DNA of 64,000 nucleotides, taken from contig JAXRKP010000081.1 of NCBI GenBank assembly GCA_037039925.1, positions 315,001 through 379,000 on the forward strand, written 5' to 3'. Shown piece after piece: positions 61,908-64,000 of this stretch. A program made the translations under genes and the position numbers. Source of the DNA: Doris montereyensis. Taxonomy: Eukaryota; Mollusca; Gastropoda; Nudibranchia; Dorididae. Each line of letters starts with the position of its first letter. Within the stretch, counting starts at the first letter, position 1. The notes below the pieces were generated by a model. It was not told where the DNA came from, searched no databases, and worked only from the letters and a program-made list of their open reading frames with translations.

Positions 61908-64000
61908 GGTTAAGAGTGGTTGTCGGCATCCGCGTATAGGGGAGTCCACCTTGTAGATAGCGTCTGGTTGACTTTGGAAACGGGAAATATTCATGGCGTG
62001 CATAAATCTGAAGTCTTCTTTCAAGGTTTGTCCCTGGAGAAAGACTTGGGAAAGGAGAAATGTTTTTGATCGACAAGCTTTGTCCACCTGTAATAACAGC
62101 AACAAAGCCCAATTCATATCAAGAATGCATGTTTTGTATAATCTTGTCATACAAATCCCCATTGAAAGTTTGATGCTTGTTTCTCTAAAAGCATAGAAGT
62201 CATTGATATGATTATGAAGAGCAAATTAAATGCACTTTAAATAGTGGCAATACCGTTTTGTACATGCATTTAAAACATGTTGACTGTTTTGACATGTACA
62301 AAGTCTAGGCTACCTTTAATATGCAGGGATCTGTCTACTCAGCAATCATAAGAAATTGATTTGAAGTCACTTTATGAGGGGAAAAGTTTGGATTAGTTCA
62401 AAAGGTTGGCAACACTTACAGTGAAGAAGAGGGAAATTCATGCTAACTTGAACTAGTTGCAGTTGCAAGCATTGTATCTTTGTGGGATGACTAAATTCAA
62501 AATCATGAGCCGACAGTTTAGAATTTGTAACGATGGAGCTGGTTGGGTAGAAAGAGTGTAAACTGAAACAAGTTGATGCGGTCCATTCTATATTATAAGG
62601 TGGGAGTCATCAGTTTGGTATGGAGACAAAGAGAAGGGATGCAAATGGGAATGAAGAAAGATCATCAAGTTACGACTATTGATTACAGCAAGAGTAAAAG
62701 AATGAATACTTTGAATGTATGATAAATTATACCTGTTTTTCAACCCAAACCTGAGGGCTGATAGCTTGCATCATGACACAGCACGATGATCAATTCTTCC
62801 TCTTTTGAGACCGTAACAATTTGAACAGAAAGCAATTATTTTAATTTTACTCAGGCAGTCTTATATTTAGCTTACATTTCACATTGTGCCCAGATTAATA
62901 AATGAATGAAGGGAAGTGAATAAGCAGCTAAACTGTGTCAGTATAGATGGAATACCAAGTCTCTCCCTATTTTTATTTTAGCTACCAACAACATCACAAA
63001 ATTAGATGTAACTTTTTAAATTTTATCTGTTGAAAGAAACAGCTTCTTTTATGGGTCTTTTTGATAATTCAGTAAAGGCTTTATTTCATAGAGTGCCCTC
63101 ACACGTGATAGCTTCATAAAGCTTTGATTAAGACAGTAATGTCCAATCATATGTTTTATACAATGTTGTTTACCTTCATGACGGATATCAAAAGACAGGA
63201 CTCCATGAAATGCATATTAGACAAGGGGATCCGATGTGTTAACGCCTGATTTTAGACTTTTTTCAAATCTACCGCTCTACCCAGTTTGACAAAATGACCT
63301 CATTTTTTAAAAGTATTTGCACATTCATTTCAAGTTGTGTTTTGGTTTGGTTTGTTAGTTTTGTTCTATATTTTATTTGTCGATTTCATCACCTTTTTTT
63401 TTTATTGAAGGGAAGGATTGTTATTTTTGTTCTTTGACCTGAATTGAAGGATTTGATTTTTATTTTAAAAATACAACTGATATCTCCATTCCTTGAATAA
63501 TGTTTCACAATTTTGAGCTGAAAGATGTTCTTGTGTCTCTTAGATGGACTCGTGGACAGAAATTAAGTTATTGATAGAATGGACTCATGCTAATTAAAAC
63601 ATTTACTCTCTCTCATGATTCGTCATTACACATTAAGCATATTTCATCTTCAACCTGGAATAATTCAATTCAATCATCTTTATTGATCCTTTTATAAAGG
63701 AAATTATACTTGTGTTATCACAATTTCCATTTGAAAAATAAAAGAATACATAAATGTATACATTCATTAATTTGGGAAAGAAGAAATGTTTCTGATCAAC
63801 AAGCTTTGCCCACCTATAGTACTAGCAACAAAGCCTATTGGGTTCTACTGTCCAATGATATTAATATTATGTAGAACTTTCTCCCTTTTTTTCTGTGTTT
63901 TTTTCTTCTAATTTTTTTTTTCACTTGCCAAGTCTGTGAATTATAATATGAGCTCCAAGATTAAGATGGATGAGGCAACCGTAAGTGAGAAATAAGGTAC
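61908..64000 (+). other. Probable PHRF1 3' untranslated region and downstream flank
   Basis: No further gene is seen. AATAAA-like hexamers occur (for example near 62896 and 63738), but the true end cannot be fixed. A 65-base segment at 62043-62107 is repeated at 63773-63837. Confidence 0.4.
62043..62107 (+). repeat. 65-base direct repeat, first copy (second at 63773-63837)
   Basis: GGAGAAATGTTTTTGATCGA then CAAGCTTTGTCCACCTGTAA and AGCAACAAAGCC recurs as GAAGAAATGTTTCTGATCAA, CAAGCTTTGCCCACCTATAG and AGCAACAAAGCC about 1.7 kb downstream in the same orientation. Confidence 0.85.

Overview
This window looks like animal nuclear DNA, most likely from a mollusc and perhaps a gastropod; the phylum is an inference. 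The genes have many introns with GT/AG borders and matching phases. Introns and intergenic DNA are AT-rich and crowded with microsatellites, non-LTR retrotransposon remnants, SINEs and short DNA-transposon derivatives. There are no operons, ribosome-binding sites, CRISPR arrays or bacterial features.

Two real genes are supported, both on the + strand and about 14 kb apart. Gene 1 (about 19985-27641, four exons) encodes a protein of roughly 1640 residues with acidic, arginine/serine-rich and proline-rich regions. It ends in the C-terminal domain typical of the SR-related CTD-associated factors SCAF1 and SCAF11. Gene 2 (about 41790-61907, thirteen coding exons) is PHRF1: an acidic N-terminus, a RING finger, a PHD finger, basic and SR-like regions, a proline-rich region and a diverged copy of the same C-terminal domain. 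The two genes are therefore relatives sitting side by side. By analogy with characterised family members, both should act in the nucleus at the interface of RNA polymerase II, splicing and, for PHRF1, ubiquitin ligation and chromatin reading.

Both genes carry about ten apparent frameshifts in their large exons. Most are single missing bases in short homopolymers or repeats, and reading-frame quality is good on both sides of each. I read these mainly as consensus errors in the assembly, not gene decay.

Region by region: 1-2460 is a broken CR1/L2-like LINE with a microsatellite tail; 2456-2915 holds (ATT)n/(AGT)n; 3445-4115 is strikingly dense in the palindromes TCTAGA/AGATCT; 4128-4711 is a TTAA-flanked MITE; 4716-19984 is non-coding with (CT)n tracts, dispersed repeats and an inverted pair of CAGTAGTC-ended MITEs; 19985-27641 is gene 1; 27642-41789 is intergenic with minisatellites, a SINE, a cluster of TTAA-flanked elements and a LINE RNase H fragment; 41790-61907 is PHRF1, whose introns hold two LINE remnants, a LINE tail, a MITE, a SINE and two minisatellites; 61908-64000 is the probable 3' untranslated region and flank.

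No wholly new biological system is evident. The most informative points are the side-by-side SCAF-type genes, the coding minisatellite in gene 1, the systematic indels and several families of non-autonomous elements recognisable from their ends.
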